The notes: a model not told the origin generated them from the letters alone. Positions 1 to 9,740 are shown, numbered from the stretch's first letter. The stretch: 64,000 bases of DNA from Emticicia oligotrophica DSM 17448 (GCF_000263195.1 NC_018742.1:1-64000), one strand, 5' to 3'. Numbers and translations: made by a program.

Positions 1-50
1 ATAGATTGTTTAGGTTTGCATAAATAATAAATATAAACATAGAATATTTA

Positions 51-629
51 ATGCAAAAGTATTATTATTATTTTATATTATTAATGTTTCAAAATACATT
101 ATTTGCACAATACAGGATTGATAGTTTGAGAATTTTTGTTATGTTTAATGATGGCCCGGAAGTAATAAAAAAATACAATCATTTTGAACAGAAAGTACAA
201 TATGAGATACCGTGTATTTCTCCTATTGAGACTAATCAAAATCATTTTGTTACTTCGTTTTTTGGAAACCGAGTTCATCCAGTGAGTGGAAAATCGCACT
301 TTCACTCAGCTATTGACATTTCAGCCAAAGAGCATGAACCTGTTTTTGCTACGGCAGATGGCATAATTATCGAATCAAGATATGACACGTATTTAGGAAA
401 CTATATTATTATTGAGCATCCAAATGGTTATCAAACACTCTACGGGCATCTTTCGATAAGTGAGGTAGAAGTGGGGGAGATGATGGTTATTGGGCAGAAA
501 ATCGGACTTATAGGAAAAACGGGCCGAGCCACAGGTCCACATTTACATTATGGAGTAAAAAAAAATGGGCAATTTGTTAATCCATTGCCCTATATTAATC
601 TGCTTGGTAATTATATCTTGAATCACTGA
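51..629 (+). CDS. M23-family (LytM-type) metallopeptidase
   Basis: Predicted secreted zinc endopeptidase that cleaves peptidoglycan cross-bridges. The 192-aa protein has a short hydrophobic N-terminus ending in FAQ (about residues 8-20), a plausible signal peptide. The LytM core follows: HFHSAID gives the first metal ligands (H85, D89), YGHL lies at 131-134 and GPHLHYG carries the HxH motif (H164, H166). This is the full M23 ligand set, so it should be active. The gene converges on the 128-aa gene next to the coupling protein, with stops only a few bases apart. Wall-opening peptidases commonly accompany conjugation apparatus, so a role in transfer-channel assembly is a reasonable inference. 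Confidence 0.9.
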   Translation: MQKYYYYFILLMFQNTLFAQYRIDSLRIFVMFNDGPEVIKKYNHFEQKVQYEIPCISPIETNQNHFVTSFFGNRVHPVSGKSHFHSAIDISAKEHEPVFATADGIIIESRYDTYLGNYIIIEHPNGYQTLYGHLSISEVEVGEMMVIGQKIGLIGKTGRATGPHLHYGVKKNGQFVNPLPYINLLGNYILNH

Positions 630-633
630 TGGT

Positions 634-1020
634 TTAATCACTAAATTCGGGAATATATATATCTTCCTGTTCTGTTTCTTGATTCATGGCAATTAATTCA
701 GCTTTTTCCTTAAATTTTCTGAATGCTTCAGGTGTGAAAATTTCACTCACAGGCACATTGTTTTGAAAACAAACATCTAAAATTTGCACTAAAGTTGCCA
801 ATGTACCTCCACCATTGGCAAGGTGGCGATAAATTAAATATTTTACGCCAAGAAATTCTGCACGTTTCTTCTCAAACTGTGCAATCTGTTTTGGGCTGAT
901 TGGATTGCATTTTTCGGCATTTTCTATAATTTTATCATCAATTTGTTTATGAATCAGAGAAACGAATGCTTTATAAAACAATTCTTCTTTTTCTGAAATA
1001 TCTTTTTTCTTTCGGGGCAT
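634..1020 (-). CDS. Small basic protein downstream of the coupling protein
   Basis: A 128-aa protein I do not recognise. It starts with a lysine/arginine-rich tail (MPRKKKD), is predicted largely helical and ends acidic (QEDIYIPEFSD). It begins 13 bases after the coupling-protein stop on the same strand, so the two are almost certainly one transcript. It has no signal peptide or membrane segment. The position suggests a mobilisation or transfer accessory protein, but no domain supports a specific role. Confidence 0.65.
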   Translation of the reverse strand: MPRKKKDISEKEELFYKAFVSLIHKQIDDKIIENAEKCNPISPKQIAQFEKKRAEFLGVKYLIYRHLANGGGTLATLVQILDVCFQNNVPVSEIFTPEAFRKFKEKAELIAMNQETEQEDIYIPEFSD

Positions 1021-1033
1021 TTTTTTAAAACTT

Positions 1034-3121
1034 TTAGGATTTATCGGGTTTGATTAAATGGGGAAAATCTTTTTTAATTCGTATCATTTCTTCTTGGACA
1101 AGCCAATCAATCTCTTGTATAATCTGATGATAATTCTGCTGAATTACATACTTTTTTGTTGATTCTTTTGAGTGATTTTTGCTAAACTCATCGTTTACAA
1201 ATATAGAAAAATCTTTGATGATTGGCAATTCTTGTGAAGAATATTGTGGGGTATCAACTTTGATTTTTGCATGAAAAGTTTTGTTTTCTATGGGCTTGTC
1301 AAAATTATCAGCAACTTGCCCTACAAATGTCCCTTGGCTTAGATTCGATATTTTAGCGGCATAGATAGTGTCAGATACCTGTATAGAAAATTGCATAGAC
1401 GAATCATTTCTACTTTCTGTCAAAGACTCTTTTATTTGTTTGGTTTTTAAGAAAAGTTTAGAAAGTTTTTCGGCAGTTTCTCCCGTAACTTGGCCTGAAA
1501 AAATATTCCCTACACTATTTATGATTACGGTTGCTTCTTTATCGCCATAATCTCTTTTTAATTGAGAAAAATCTTGAATACCCATCCATGTGGCTATTTT
1601 ATTCGAGCGAGCAGTTGCTATCAATTTATCTAATCCACCCAAATAAATAGTTGGTAATTCATCTAAAAATAAAGCTAACTTTTGTCTTCCTTTTTTATTG
1701 ATGGTTTTTATCATGCGGGAAGTATAAAGTCCTAATGCTGCACCATAAATTTTATCACGTTCAGGGTTATTTCCCACACATAAAATTTTGGGGTCTTCTT
1801 GATTATTCAAATCCAAATAAAAATCATTGCCAGACATAACCCAATATAAGGTTGGTGTTGAAAGTCGTGCTAAAGCGTTTAATGTTGTTGAAACTTGACC
1901 ATCTAATTGCTCATACGACCCCTTAGTAAATGCTTCATAGAAAGATTTGGCATAATTTCTTGTTTCGTGATAACTCACCAATATCGGCAATATTTCGTCA
2001 TATTTTCTATTGGCAAATTCGATTACGTGGGGTAAAGTACAAATATTTAGAAGTGGGTCAGGCTCTACATCAGGGTTAGTTAGTTGCTTGGCTTGGTATT
2101 CTGTCTGCTTTCGATCGGCAATCATTTTCAAAATCCAGATAATTGACGTAACAAAATTAATGGCACTATCTACCCAAAAATCACCCTCTTTAGAAATCCA
2201 TGTGCGATTGAGATTACACATCAAGGTTCGAGCCGACTCATAAGCGTCCATTTGTTCTAAAAGTAGGTGTGGAGCAATCGGATTACACCTGTGAGAGCGT
2301 TCGGGGTCATCGAAGTTGATAACATAAAACTTGGGTCTTTTTGCTCCGTAACCATCTAAATTATGAAGTATTGCACCGTACGTTTCTAATGTCAAATCTG
2401 GAAATTTGAAGTCATAAATAAATAGCGTATAACCTTTTGCAATAGATTGTCGAATAGCTGGCAGTAAAATACTGTATGATTTTCCCGAACCTGGTGTACC
2501 AATAACCATTACAGCCCGTTGTGGATTTACTACTGAGATTTCTCCTTTATGCACTTTACCATCATATTGAAATGTTGATTCAAAATTGACTGAAAATTCA
2601 TTTTCAAGACGAACAATATTTTGAGGGAAAGTTTCACTTGCTGTATTAAAAATATCGTCTTTGATATTGAAGTTGATTAAACGTCTGAGATTTTGCCCAC
2701 CTTTAATCATTAAAAAATACCCTAATACAGAGCATATTGAGTAGCAAATTTCAGATAAATAGGTAGCATAGAATGGTATAGCAAAAATAATATTGATACT
2801 AAAAAACAAAATCACGCCTATCAACAAGTTGTTTAATGATTTTTTTCTGTCAATATCTTTCGATTTTACACCTCTGCTACCAGCAATATAGAAGAACAAT
2901 AAGAAAAAACTTAGGATTTTACTTGTAAGATGATGCTGGAATAAAGAAGTTGTTTGATTGACTTTACTTAGAAACTTTAATATATACTTTGTAACGATTG
3001 GAATGTGTTCAAAAAATGTAAAACAATAGACATAAATATTAAAAAACAGTGCCGTAATGGAGGCATAAAGCATAATTTCCAGTATTTTTTGTAAGCCGTC
3101 TCTTTCTGTTTGAGTGTACAT
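1034..3121 (-). CDS. traG: VirD4/TraG-type conjugative coupling protein
   Basis: Type IV coupling protein: the inner-membrane ATPase that docks the relaxase-DNA complex onto a conjugation channel. The 695 aa contain N-terminal hydrophobic segments (about residues 13-37, 68-82, 100-140), then a RecA-like domain with Walker A GTPGSGKS at 208-215 and a Walker B-like ALFLDE near residue 490, followed by the GIQDFSQL stretch typical of the family. Length and order fit the Bacteroidota TraG/MobC group. No relaxase or VirB4 gene is in the window, so the rest of the transfer machinery, if present, lies to the left. This gene is the main evidence that the left end belongs to a conjugative or mobilisable element. 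Confidence 0.88.
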   Translation of the reverse strand: MYTQTERDGLQKILEIMLYASITALFFNIYVYCFTFFEHIPIVTKYILKFLSKVNQTTSLFQHHLTSKILSFFLLFFYIAGSRGVKSKDIDRKKSLNNLLIGVILFFSINIIFAIPFYATYLSEICYSICSVLGYFLMIKGGQNLRRLINFNIKDDIFNTASETFPQNIVRLENEFSVNFESTFQYDGKVHKGEISVVNPQRAVMVIGTPGSGKSYSILLPAIRQSIAKGYTLFIYDFKFPDLTLETYGAILHNLDGYGAKRPKFYVINFDDPERSHRCNPIAPHLLLEQMDAYESARTLMCNLNRTWISKEGDFWVDSAINFVTSIIWILKMIADRKQTEYQAKQLTNPDVEPDPLLNICTLPHVIEFANRKYDEILPILVSYHETRNYAKSFYEAFTKGSYEQLDGQVSTTLNALARLSTPTLYWVMSGNDFYLDLNNQEDPKILCVGNNPERDKIYGAALGLYTSRMIKTINKKGRQKLALFLDELPTIYLGGLDKLIATARSNKIATWMGIQDFSQLKRDYGDKEATVIINSVGNIFSGQVTGETAEKLSKLFLKTKQIKESLTESRNDSSMQFSIQVSDTIYAAKISNLSQGTFVGQVADNFDKPIENKTFHAKIKVDTPQYSSQELPIIKDFSIFVNDEFSKNHSKESTKKYVIQQNYHQIIQEIDWLVQEEMIRIKKDFPHLIKPDKS

Positions 3122-3198
3122 TAGTCAAATTTTATTTGTAAAAAATATTATAATATAATACTTTTGTAAAAATATATACAATTCGATTATATCAAACT

Positions 3199-5241
3199 AT
3201 GAGGCTATGCTTTTCTTTTTTCCTATTTTTTCTTTACTCATCAAGCTACTCACAATCAAACCCACCACGAATCCTTGTGGAAGCAACAGGTATAAATGCT
3301 CCTACCGGAATTAGTGGAACAATTACCATAAGAGTTTCCTCGATAGCAACGGGATTTGATAAATCTGTAACAGTAAATGCTTCATCGCCATCTATCAATC
3401 CACTAAGTATTGCTCCAACAATTGGTGGTAGTTACAAAATCGCCATTACAAATAATACTAATAAGCAGATAGGATATGTTTTAGGTCAAATTGGCGGAGA
3501 TTGTGTAGGTAAGCCAAAAGGTGTTGCAATAGGCAATGGAACAGAAATCAATTATCGAAATGGTTTTGATTTACCAATTGAAGCGGGTCAAATAGCGGAA
3601 GTCTATACAGATTTGACAATTCAATCACATCCGAATTATCAACAAAATTGTATTGTGGGTAATGAAAGCTATGAATTGGGCGGTATTTATCTAAGTTTAT
3701 TCAGAGCCGATGTGAATCGTATAAGAATTAGTGAAGATTTTCTGAATACACAACGAGAATTTTATATTTACAATATCCCCAGTGGATGTAATAATTTTTG
3801 GAATTCAAGTGCCACAGGTAAAACCAAGATTTTTGTTAATGGAAAGGAGTATGTTCAAAATGCTACGAATGTTCTGTTTGATGCGTACGGTTTGAGAGTA
3901 TATCGGTTTCCAGAAGGATATTTTAACGTGGGAGATGTTATTTGGGCAGAAGATGAGTGTGGTAGCTTGCGTTCAAATTCAACCATAGTAGAAGAAGATT
4001 ATGCTTATTTGAGTATTTCACCCAATAATAATTTTGTAGGAAATGGAATTGCCGAAGATGATACGCTTTCGCCTGCATCAAGGCTTGAAACACCGTTGCG
4101 AATTAAGCAATGTGTTCCGATTTCAAATATTGGCTCACATAACCTATCAAAATTGGTTGCAGCTTTACCAAATAACTTTCCCGATAACCAACCGTATAGT
4201 GCAGGTAAATTCTATGTTAATGGGCAAATTATTAAACCTGAAGATTTTATTACACGAGCCAATGCCTATCGTCGTGAAGTAGGAAAAATTAATGCGGATG
4301 GTTCGGTATCTCATTTTGGCGGAGCAGACTATTTTACGTTGACTTCTCGTAAATACTTTGTAGTGTCTCCAAGTAACCCAGTTGTATTTGAATATCAGCA
4401 TAATGGGTTTGATTTAGTAACCTGGGATTTTGCTCATTATATTATTTTGGGCGAAAGATTTGGTTTCCGATTCATTCATAACAATGATGTCAAGCTTCGT
4501 TACATAAATATTTCAGGCGATATTGAAGAAGAAACCCTCTACGGAGATTTTTCAAATGCTCGTTATAAAATTACTTTCGATGGTACTTTTGTACGATTAT
4601 ATATCAATAACGAACTTAAAAGAGAATTTAGACAAAAAGTTTTTTTTACATCTACGGGCGGTATTATTTCAAATACCAATTATTTGGATTTACACGAAAA
4701 AGTTAATTTTATGCCAACAGATACGGGTTATCATTATATCCGAGCTAAAATCAACAACATTCAAATCGTTTCACAAAAGATATATATTGAGCCTAACAAA
4801 CCAATCATTTTCCCAAATCAGGATTCAATTTCAATTTACAAAGGACAAACGATTACATTGAGTATTCAAGAATCGTCATGCCAAGGAGCACTTCTTTGGA
4901 ATACAGGTTCAAAGCAACCCACAATTCAAGTAAGTCCAAATATTGATACTGAATATTCAGTTACTTGCCAATTGCCTAATTATTGTACAGGCACACCAGA
5001 TAAAATTAAAGTAATTGTACTTCCGCCTGTTCCAAGCGTTTTTGCATCTAAGTCAGAAATATGTTTAGGTGAAAGCATCGCTTTAACAGCCAGTGGTTGT
5101 ACAGGAAATTTATTATGGTCAAACGGTATGACCTTGAATACAATTTCTGTTACACCCACATTATCAACTACCTATTCTGTCAGTTGCACTGCCAACGGTC
5201 GGATTTCACCGAGTAAAATTATTTCTATAAAAATTCAATAA
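3199..5241 (+). CDS. Large secreted protein with C-terminal Ig-like repeats
   Basis: A 680-aa exported protein. A signal peptide is clear (hydrophobic residues 4-18, ending SYSQS). Residues about 20-530 match nothing I recognise. The last roughly 150 residues hold two Ig-like repeats with the pattern ITL..S.CQGALLWNTG and ALTASGCTGNLLWSNG, each with a conserved Cys and Trp. The same repeat unit makes up the next gene. It starts a same-strand run that continues to the PorV-like gene, and is transcribed away from the coupling protein. It has no obvious T9SS C-terminal domain of its own. Likely a surface or adhesin-like component; the function is inferred from architecture only. Confidence 0.8.
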   Translation: MRLCFSFFLFFLYSSSYSQSNPPRILVEATGINAPTGISGTITIRVSSIATGFDKSVTVNASSPSINPLSIAPTIGGSYKIAITNNTNKQIGYVLGQIGGDCVGKPKGVAIGNGTEINYRNGFDLPIEAGQIAEVYTDLTIQSHPNYQQNCIVGNESYELGGIYLSLFRADVNRIRISEDFLNTQREFYIYNIPSGCNNFWNSSATGKTKIFVNGKEYVQNATNVLFDAYGLRVYRFPEGYFNVGDVIWAEDECGSLRSNSTIVEEDYAYLSISPNNNFVGNGIAEDDTLSPASRLETPLRIKQCVPISNIGSHNLSKLVAALPNNFPDNQPYSAGKFYVNGQIIKPEDFITRANAYRREVGKINADGSVSHFGGADYFTLTSRKYFVVSPSNPVVFEYQHNGFDLVTWDFAHYIILGERFGFRFIHNNDVKLRYINISGDIEEETLYGDFSNARYKITFDGTFVRLYINNELKREFRQKVFFTSTGGIISNTNYLDLHEKVNFMPTDTGYHYIRAKINNIQIVSQKIYIEPNKPIIFPNQDSISIYKGQTITLSIQESSCQGALLWNTGSKQPTIQVSPNIDTEYSVTCQLPNYCTGTPDKIKVIVLPPVPSVFASKSEICLGESIALTASGCTGNLLWSNGMTLNTISVTPTLSTTYSVSCTANGRISPSKIISIKIQ

Positions 5242-5261
5242 ATTAAACCCCCGATTCATCT

Positions 5262-6323
5262 ATGCAGAAGTCAATACTGGCTTTGATAGGCATTTTTTGT
5301 GCCTGTTCATTTAAAAATGTGGTATTTGCCCAGTCAACCGACCCATCAGATACTCTCAAAATCATTATCAGTTTATTACCTTCAAAACCAACTCTAACTA
5401 AAAATCGAGATTCAATCTATGTTGGCCAGGCAGTTACATTGACTGCAGCTAACTGCAATGGAACTATTACTTGGTCGAATGGCACTACTGGGAATAACAT
5501 GACGGTTTCACCTAATCAATCACAGTTTTATGCTGCTTTTTGTACATCTCCTTTTGGGTGTGTTGGTTCAAAAGATTCGATTAAGGTTAATGTGCAAAAT
5601 TTACCTTTTCCAACGGCATCTCCTCAAACCATTTGCGATGGAGAATCTACAACTTTAACTGCTTATGGATGTTCGGGGGGGACTATTAAATGGAATACTG
5701 CACAAACAGGAGCAGTTATCGTTGCAAATCCAACTTATTCGGCAGGTAGCATTACACCGTCACCAATTTATTCAGAAACTACCTATTCATACACCTGTAC
5801 TTATCCTAACAATGGTCAATCGCAATCGGCTTCTGTAACGGTTAAAGTCAATTTTCGTCCGCAAGTTCCAGCCATTTCAGCTAACCCAACAACAATCTTA
5901 ACCAATGGTTCAAGTACATTGTCGGTTTCAAATTGTAATGGTACAGTAGAATGGCAAAAAGAAAGTGCGAATACTTGGACGAATGATGGAACAGGCGGAA
6001 GTAAAGTAGTTACATTGAACAAAACAACCAATTATAGAGCAAGATGTATATCCGCTCAAAATTGTTCATCAAGTTATAGTGGTGTTTTCACAATTACAGT
6101 TTCCTCGCCAATACCCAGCGTAACCGCTTCAGCATCAGATGTTTGCCAAGGTACAGGCGTAACTTTAACGGCATCGGGTTGTAGTGGCACTTATAAATGG
6201 AATTCGGGGCAAACAACTCCGAGTATTACAGTAAATACACAAACCAGTGGTGTATATGAAGTTTATTGTCAAGATTCTGCGGGTATTTCTGAATCTAAGA
6301 AAATCAAGTTTAGCCTGCAATAA
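5262..6323 (+). CDS. Secreted protein of four tandem Ig-like repeats
   Basis: A 353-aa exported protein: signal peptide about residues 1-23 (ends VFAQS), then essentially four repeats of 70-85 residues. Each has the signature TLTA..C.GTI.W..G and a second Cys near its end (for example ALCTSP-type or VYCQ stretches), implying a disulphide per repeat. The starts of the repeats are near KPTLTKN, FPTASPQ, VPAISAN and IPSVTAS. It begins 20 bases after the previous stop and ends 1 base before the next start, so it is in the same operon. No sorting domain is visible. Confidence 0.8.
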   Translation: MQKSILALIGIFCACSFKNVVFAQSTDPSDTLKIIISLLPSKPTLTKNRDSIYVGQAVTLTAANCNGTITWSNGTTGNNMTVSPNQSQFYAAFCTSPFGCVGSKDSIKVNVQNLPFPTASPQTICDGESTTLTAYGCSGGTIKWNTAQTGAVIVANPTYSAGSITPSPIYSETTYSYTCTYPNNGQSQSASVTVKVNFRPQVPAISANPTTILTNGSSTLSVSNCNGTVEWQKESANTWTNDGTGGSKVVTLNKTTNYRARCISAQNCSSSYSGVFTITVSSPIPSVTASASDVCQGTGVTLTASGCSGTYKWNSGQTTPSITVNTQTSGVYEVYCQDSAGISESKKIKFSLQ

Positions 6324-6324
6324 T

Positions 6325-7152
6325 ATGAACCAACGAAAACAATTATTGATTTTGCTGGGACTTTGGTTTTCGGCTTTTACTGGTATTTGCCAAAGTGATA
6401 CAAGTAGCCTAAAAATACAAATTTGGAAGAAATTACCTGCCCCTAAAATAATACCAGTCATTTCAGAAAAAGGAGAATTGTTAAAACTTACTGCATCTGG
6501 TTGTACTTCAGGAGAAATCCAATGGTTTGATGCTCAAAGCAAGTTTCTCTCAAAAGGTGAACTGATAACTAAGAACGTAGTTGATAGGGTAGGAGCGGTT
6601 TGTCAAAGCAAGGAAAAATGCCCATCAGATACAGCATATTTTGAGATTGATTACACTTTTCGAGGAGAAATTATTAGAACTGATGTAAATAAAAAAGTAT
6701 GTGTAGGTGTCGAATTTTTTTTCTTGGTAAAAGGGTGTGAAGGAAAAGTTTATTGGCAAGATGGTTTTATGCAGACCAATGAGCGAAACATAAAAGTTAC
6801 TCAAACGGATACCTTGAAATACCAATTTCGATGTTTGAAGCCAAATGGTATTTCTAAGTTTACGAATATTGAAATGCCTGTTTTAAAACCATCACTCGAT
6901 GGTTTGATACTTTATCCAAACCCAACTTTTCATTGGCTTAAACTCAAATCGAGTGCTTGTTTGACTGGTGTAAAATGTCAGATTTATAATATTATCGGTC
7001 AAAGATTGTATGAAGGCTGGGCAGAAAGTCATGATGATTTTTTACAAATCAATGTATCAAATCTGCCAAGCGATGAATACATTATCGAGTTAAGTTTAGC
7101 TGAAACGGGTGAAAGGATTGTCAAACGATTTATCAAATTAAGCAAACTATGA
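6325..7152 (+). CDS. Secreted Ig-like protein with T9SS C-terminal sorting domain
   Basis: A 275-aa exported protein. I chose the ATG at 6325 because it directly precedes a clean signal peptide (MNQRKQLLILLGLWFSAF, cleavage near GICQS); an upstream in-frame start would bury it. The body has Ig-like repeat fragments with LTASGC and VKGCEGKVYW. The last roughly 80 residues look like a type A T9SS sorting domain: LYPNP, then IYNIIGQRLYEG, LPSDEYIIEL and a terminal basic strand. It is the only member of this operon with a visible sorting domain. It overlaps the next start by 4 bases (ATGA). Confidence 0.82.
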   Translation: MNQRKQLLILLGLWFSAFTGICQSDTSSLKIQIWKKLPAPKIIPVISEKGELLKLTASGCTSGEIQWFDAQSKFLSKGELITKNVVDRVGAVCQSKEKCPSDTAYFEIDYTFRGEIIRTDVNKKVCVGVEFFFLVKGCEGKVYWQDGFMQTNERNIKVTQTDTLKYQFRCLKPNGISKFTNIEMPVLKPSLDGLILYPNPTFHWLKLKSSACLTGVKCQIYNIIGQRLYEGWAESHDDFLQINVSNLPSDEYIIELSLAETGERIVKRFIKLSKL

Positions 7153-8294
7153 GATTTTTATCAATATTTTTTTTATGTTTTTCGATAGTTGCACATAGTC
7201 AAGTAAATCTTCGTCGTATTCCATTGGGGACTTTAGATTTTTTACTTTACCCATCGGATGCCCAATCGTTGGGTTTAGGAATGGGTGGATTTGCTACAAA
7301 CCCAACAGAATCAAATTGGATGACTAACCATGCAAAAATTCCATTTTTAGAAAGCAATAGTAGTATTAACGTTGTTTATAATCCTATTGCAAACGGTATT
7401 ATTGCTGACATGGGTTTAGCAAGAATCAATGCTTATACCAAACTCAAAAATAATAGTAGTTTTAATTGGGGCATCCAATATTTTGATGGCGGAAAAATTG
7501 ATTTGAGAGATGATGACGGTGTTTCTAATGGCGAATTTAGTTCATACACGTTGGCAATTCAAACGGGCTATTCGATGAAACTTAGTAAAAAAATAAATGG
7601 TGGATTGACGTTTCGATACATAAATTCTCACCTATTGCCAAAACATCAATTTGGGCAATACAATATTCGTCCAGCCTCAACATTGAATACTGATTTAAGT
7701 CTTTATTATCAAGGCGATAGAACTAAAAAGCATTATTTCAATGGAGCTGCTGTGATACAAAACATCGGACCCAAAGTTAGTTTTGGAGATGAAAAAAAAG
7801 GCAATTTTCAATCAACAATTTTTAGATTAGGAGGAGCCTACAATCTAAAAATACAAAACAAAGATTTAATAAGTTTAAATCTTGATGCTCACAAAATGTT
7901 AGTTCCCACACCTCCTTTATATGGTGCAGAAGGGAGAATAATTAAGGGCAAAAACCTGTACAATACCAGTAGTTTAGCTGCTATTTTTTCAAGCTTGAGT
8001 GATGCTCCAAATGGTTTTAGTGAAGAGTTATCAGAAATAATGATTTCAGCGGGCTTAGAATTTACTCATGCCAACAAACTAATAGGTAGGATAGGCTACT
8101 TCAATGACCCTAAAAGTAAAGGAAATAGAAAGTTACTTACAATAGGTGGAGGGCTACAAAATCTTTCACTAAAAGAAGATAAATGGTTAATGAACTTTGA
8201 TGTTTCAACGAGCTTTGGGTTGGGCGATTTTACGCCAATGAATCATACGTACATGCTCACTTTGAGCTTTTCTAAAAATAAAAAACAACAATAA
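7149..8294 (+). CDS. PorV/PorQ-like outer-membrane beta-barrel protein
   Basis: A 381-aa exported protein, signal peptide about residues 1-17 (VAHSQ). The N-terminal mature region FLLYPSDAQSLGLGMGG..TNP resembles the first strand of PorV/PorQ, FadL-fold T9SS shuttle proteins in which APDAR..GMG precedes an NPA motif. Alternating hydrophobic strands continue to the aromatic C-terminus. PorV-type proteins bind T9SS C-terminal domains and carry cargo to the attachment complex. Translationally coupled to the sorting-domain protein before it, it is plausibly a dedicated outer-membrane partner. The PorV assignment rests on the N-terminal motif and context. Confidence 0.7.
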   Translation: MRFLSIFFLCFSIVAHSQVNLRRIPLGTLDFLLYPSDAQSLGLGMGGFATNPTESNWMTNHAKIPFLESNSSINVVYNPIANGIIADMGLARINAYTKLKNNSSFNWGIQYFDGGKIDLRDDDGVSNGEFSSYTLAIQTGYSMKLSKKINGGLTFRYINSHLLPKHQFGQYNIRPASTLNTDLSLYYQGDRTKKHYFNGAAVIQNIGPKVSFGDEKKGNFQSTIFRLGGAYNLKIQNKDLISLNLDAHKMLVPTPPLYGAEGRIIKGKNLYNTSSLAAIFSSLSDAPNGFSEELSEIMISAGLEFTHANKLIGRIGYFNDPKSKGNRKLLTIGGGLQNLSLKEDKWLMNFDVSTSFGLGDFTPMNHTYMLTLSFSKNKKQQ

Positions 8295-8296
8295 AA

Positions 8297-8761
8297 ATGC
8301 AATTATTTAAAAATCAATTACCACCCCCGTTTGATTATATTAGCTTTATTCAAGTAATTCAAAGCCTTGGATTCTTTATAGAACAAGAAGCCGAAGGGCA
8401 TTTAATTATCTTAAATTCGCCATTAGATGAAGATGTTTCATTACAACTGATTACCAATTTTCAGAAATCAGATAAACAAATGGATGCTAATTTTAGGCAC
8501 TTAAAACTTTATCAGTATAGCAAAAAACTGGATGCTTATATTGGAGAAAGCCATTTTATTAAGGTAGATGAACAAGCAATTACAACTATCAAAATAATTA
8601 TTGAGAAAATGACTAACCGTTTTGTGCGAGGAGTTTACCGATGTGCGTGTGGTGAAAAATACCTAAGGTCAATACGCACCAAAGATGGAAATATTTTTAG
8701 TTGCTTGGGCAATGATTGCGAAGGTGTAACACTAACTCAACAAGAGATTTTGACGATGTGA
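8297..8761 (+). CDS. Hypothetical protein with C-terminal zinc ribbon
   Basis: A 154-aa protein not recognised. Residues 1-110 are mixed helix/strand; the C-terminus has a likely zinc-binding knuckle pair, RCACGEK followed by FSCLGNDCEG (Cys-x-Cys ... Cys-x4-Cys). It starts 2 bases after the PorV-like stop, so it is the last gene of the operon, but it has no signal peptide and is probably cytoplasmic. A terminator-like hairpin follows. Confidence 0.6.
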   Translation: MQLFKNQLPPPFDYISFIQVIQSLGFFIEQEAEGHLIILNSPLDEDVSLQLITNFQKSDKQMDANFRHLKLYQYSKKLDAYIGESHFIKVDEQAITTIKIIIEKMTNRFVRGVYRCACGEKYLRSIRTKDGNIFSCLGNDCEGVTLTQQEILTM

Positions 8762-8794
8762 AAAAATTTAAACTTTAGGATTTTTTTAGAAACG

Positions 8795-8820
8795 GCAAGG
8801 CTTTTGGCTTTGCTTTTTTT
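8795..8820 (+). terminator. Intrinsic terminator after the Ig/PorV operon
   Basis: GCAAGGC pairs with GCTTTGC (7 bp with one G-T wobble) around a 5-base loop, then seven T residues at 8814-8820. It abuts the ATG at 8821, so the methylase must use another promoter or the later ATG at 8839. Confidence 0.6.
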
Positions 8821-9267
8821 ATGAATTATTTAAGAAATATGAATATTAAAGCCATTTTTAGTTGCAAAACCACCAATTGGGAAACACCGCAAGACCTTTT
8901 TGACGAATTAGATAAGCAATATAACTTCACGTTAGATGTTTGTGCTACATCTGAAAACGCAAAGTGTAATGAATTTTTTACTCCTGAAATTGATGGGTTG
9001 AAACAAGAGTGGAAAGGAATGTGCTGGATGAATCCACCTTATGGAAGAGAAATTGGCAAATGGGTAAGAAAAGCTCATTTAGAAGTCATTACAGGTAGAT
9101 GCAGAATTATTGCCTTACTACCAGCCCGAACCGATACCAAATGGTTTCACGAATGGGTACTTAATAAGCACGAAATTAAATTCATCAAAGGGCGGTTGAG
9201 GTTTAGTGATTCTAAAAACTCAGCACCTTTTCCTTCAATGCTTGTAATTTTTGAAGGAAGGCCATGA
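8821..9267 (+). CDS. Phage-type DNA N6-adenine methyltransferase (Dam family)
   Basis: Predicted adenine-N6 DNA methyltransferase of the small phage/plasmid Dam group. The 148 aa show WETPQDLFDELDKQYNFTLD near the N-terminus, DVCA.. as the SAM-binding strand and MNPPYG as the catalytic (D/N)PPY motif; later MLVIFEG resembles the final strand. There is no partner restriction enzyme, so it is an orphan methylase, possibly protecting the element from host restriction. The start may instead be the ATG at 8839 (MNIKAIF), because the 8821 ATG abuts the U-tract of a terminator. Confidence 0.85.
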   Translation: MNYLRNMNIKAIFSCKTTNWETPQDLFDELDKQYNFTLDVCATSENAKCNEFFTPEIDGLKQEWKGMCWMNPPYGREIGKWVRKAHLEVITGRCRIIALLPARTDTKWFHEWVLNKHEIKFIKGRLRFSDSKNSAPFPSMLVIFEGRP

Positions 9268-9507
9268 ATTGTAACCCTTCCTAATTATATTCTAATTCCA
9301 TTTCAATTCAGAGCCAAGCCAATTGAAAGTGTTTTTCAAAACAACGGAGGCGGTTTTGAAAAACTTTTTCAGTGCCAAGCTATCAAAAGCCTCTTTCATT
9401 GGTGATTGAGTAGATAGGAAATATTTTGCCTACTGGCGAAAATTTTCTGTTACGAAACTCTCGGATGAAAGTAATTTGCCATAAATTCCCCTCTCATTCA
9501 AGAAAAA

Positions 9508-9532
9508 TCGTGCGAATGCACGAAATTTTTTT
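9508..9532. terminator. Bidirectional terminator between convergent genes
   Basis: TCGTGC (9508-9513), loop GAAT, GCACGA (9518-9523), with As on the left and T7 on the right. It lies between the methylase (plus) and the small minus-strand gene and could serve both. The remaining 9268-9507 holds no gene that I can see. Confidence 0.6.
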
Positions 9533-9734
9533 AAGGCCTTGACAATTTTTGACCAACAAATGTTTCCATTTGGCTTTGATTTAATTCTATGGGAAATGTG
9601 AAAAACTCTCGGTTGGCAGTTGTTACTTGAAAAGTTGTTTCACAAACTAAAATATCAATAATCAAAGCAGGATTGAAAAAATGATAACTCCCATCGGAGT
9701 TATTCATTCTCAAAATTTCATCTTTCCATTTCAT
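9531..9734 (-). CDS. Small protein downstream of the RecE-like nuclease
   Basis: A 67-aa protein not recognised (begins MKWKDEILRMNNSDGSYHFF). It lies 6 bases downstream of the nuclease gene on the same strand, which argues that it is a real last gene of that operon. It has no signal peptide or membrane segment. Confidence 0.5.
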   Translation of the reverse strand: MKWKDEILRMNNSDGSYHFFNPALIIDILVCETTFQVTTANREFFTFPIELNQSQMETFVGQKLSRP

Positions 9735-9740
9735 ATAATT

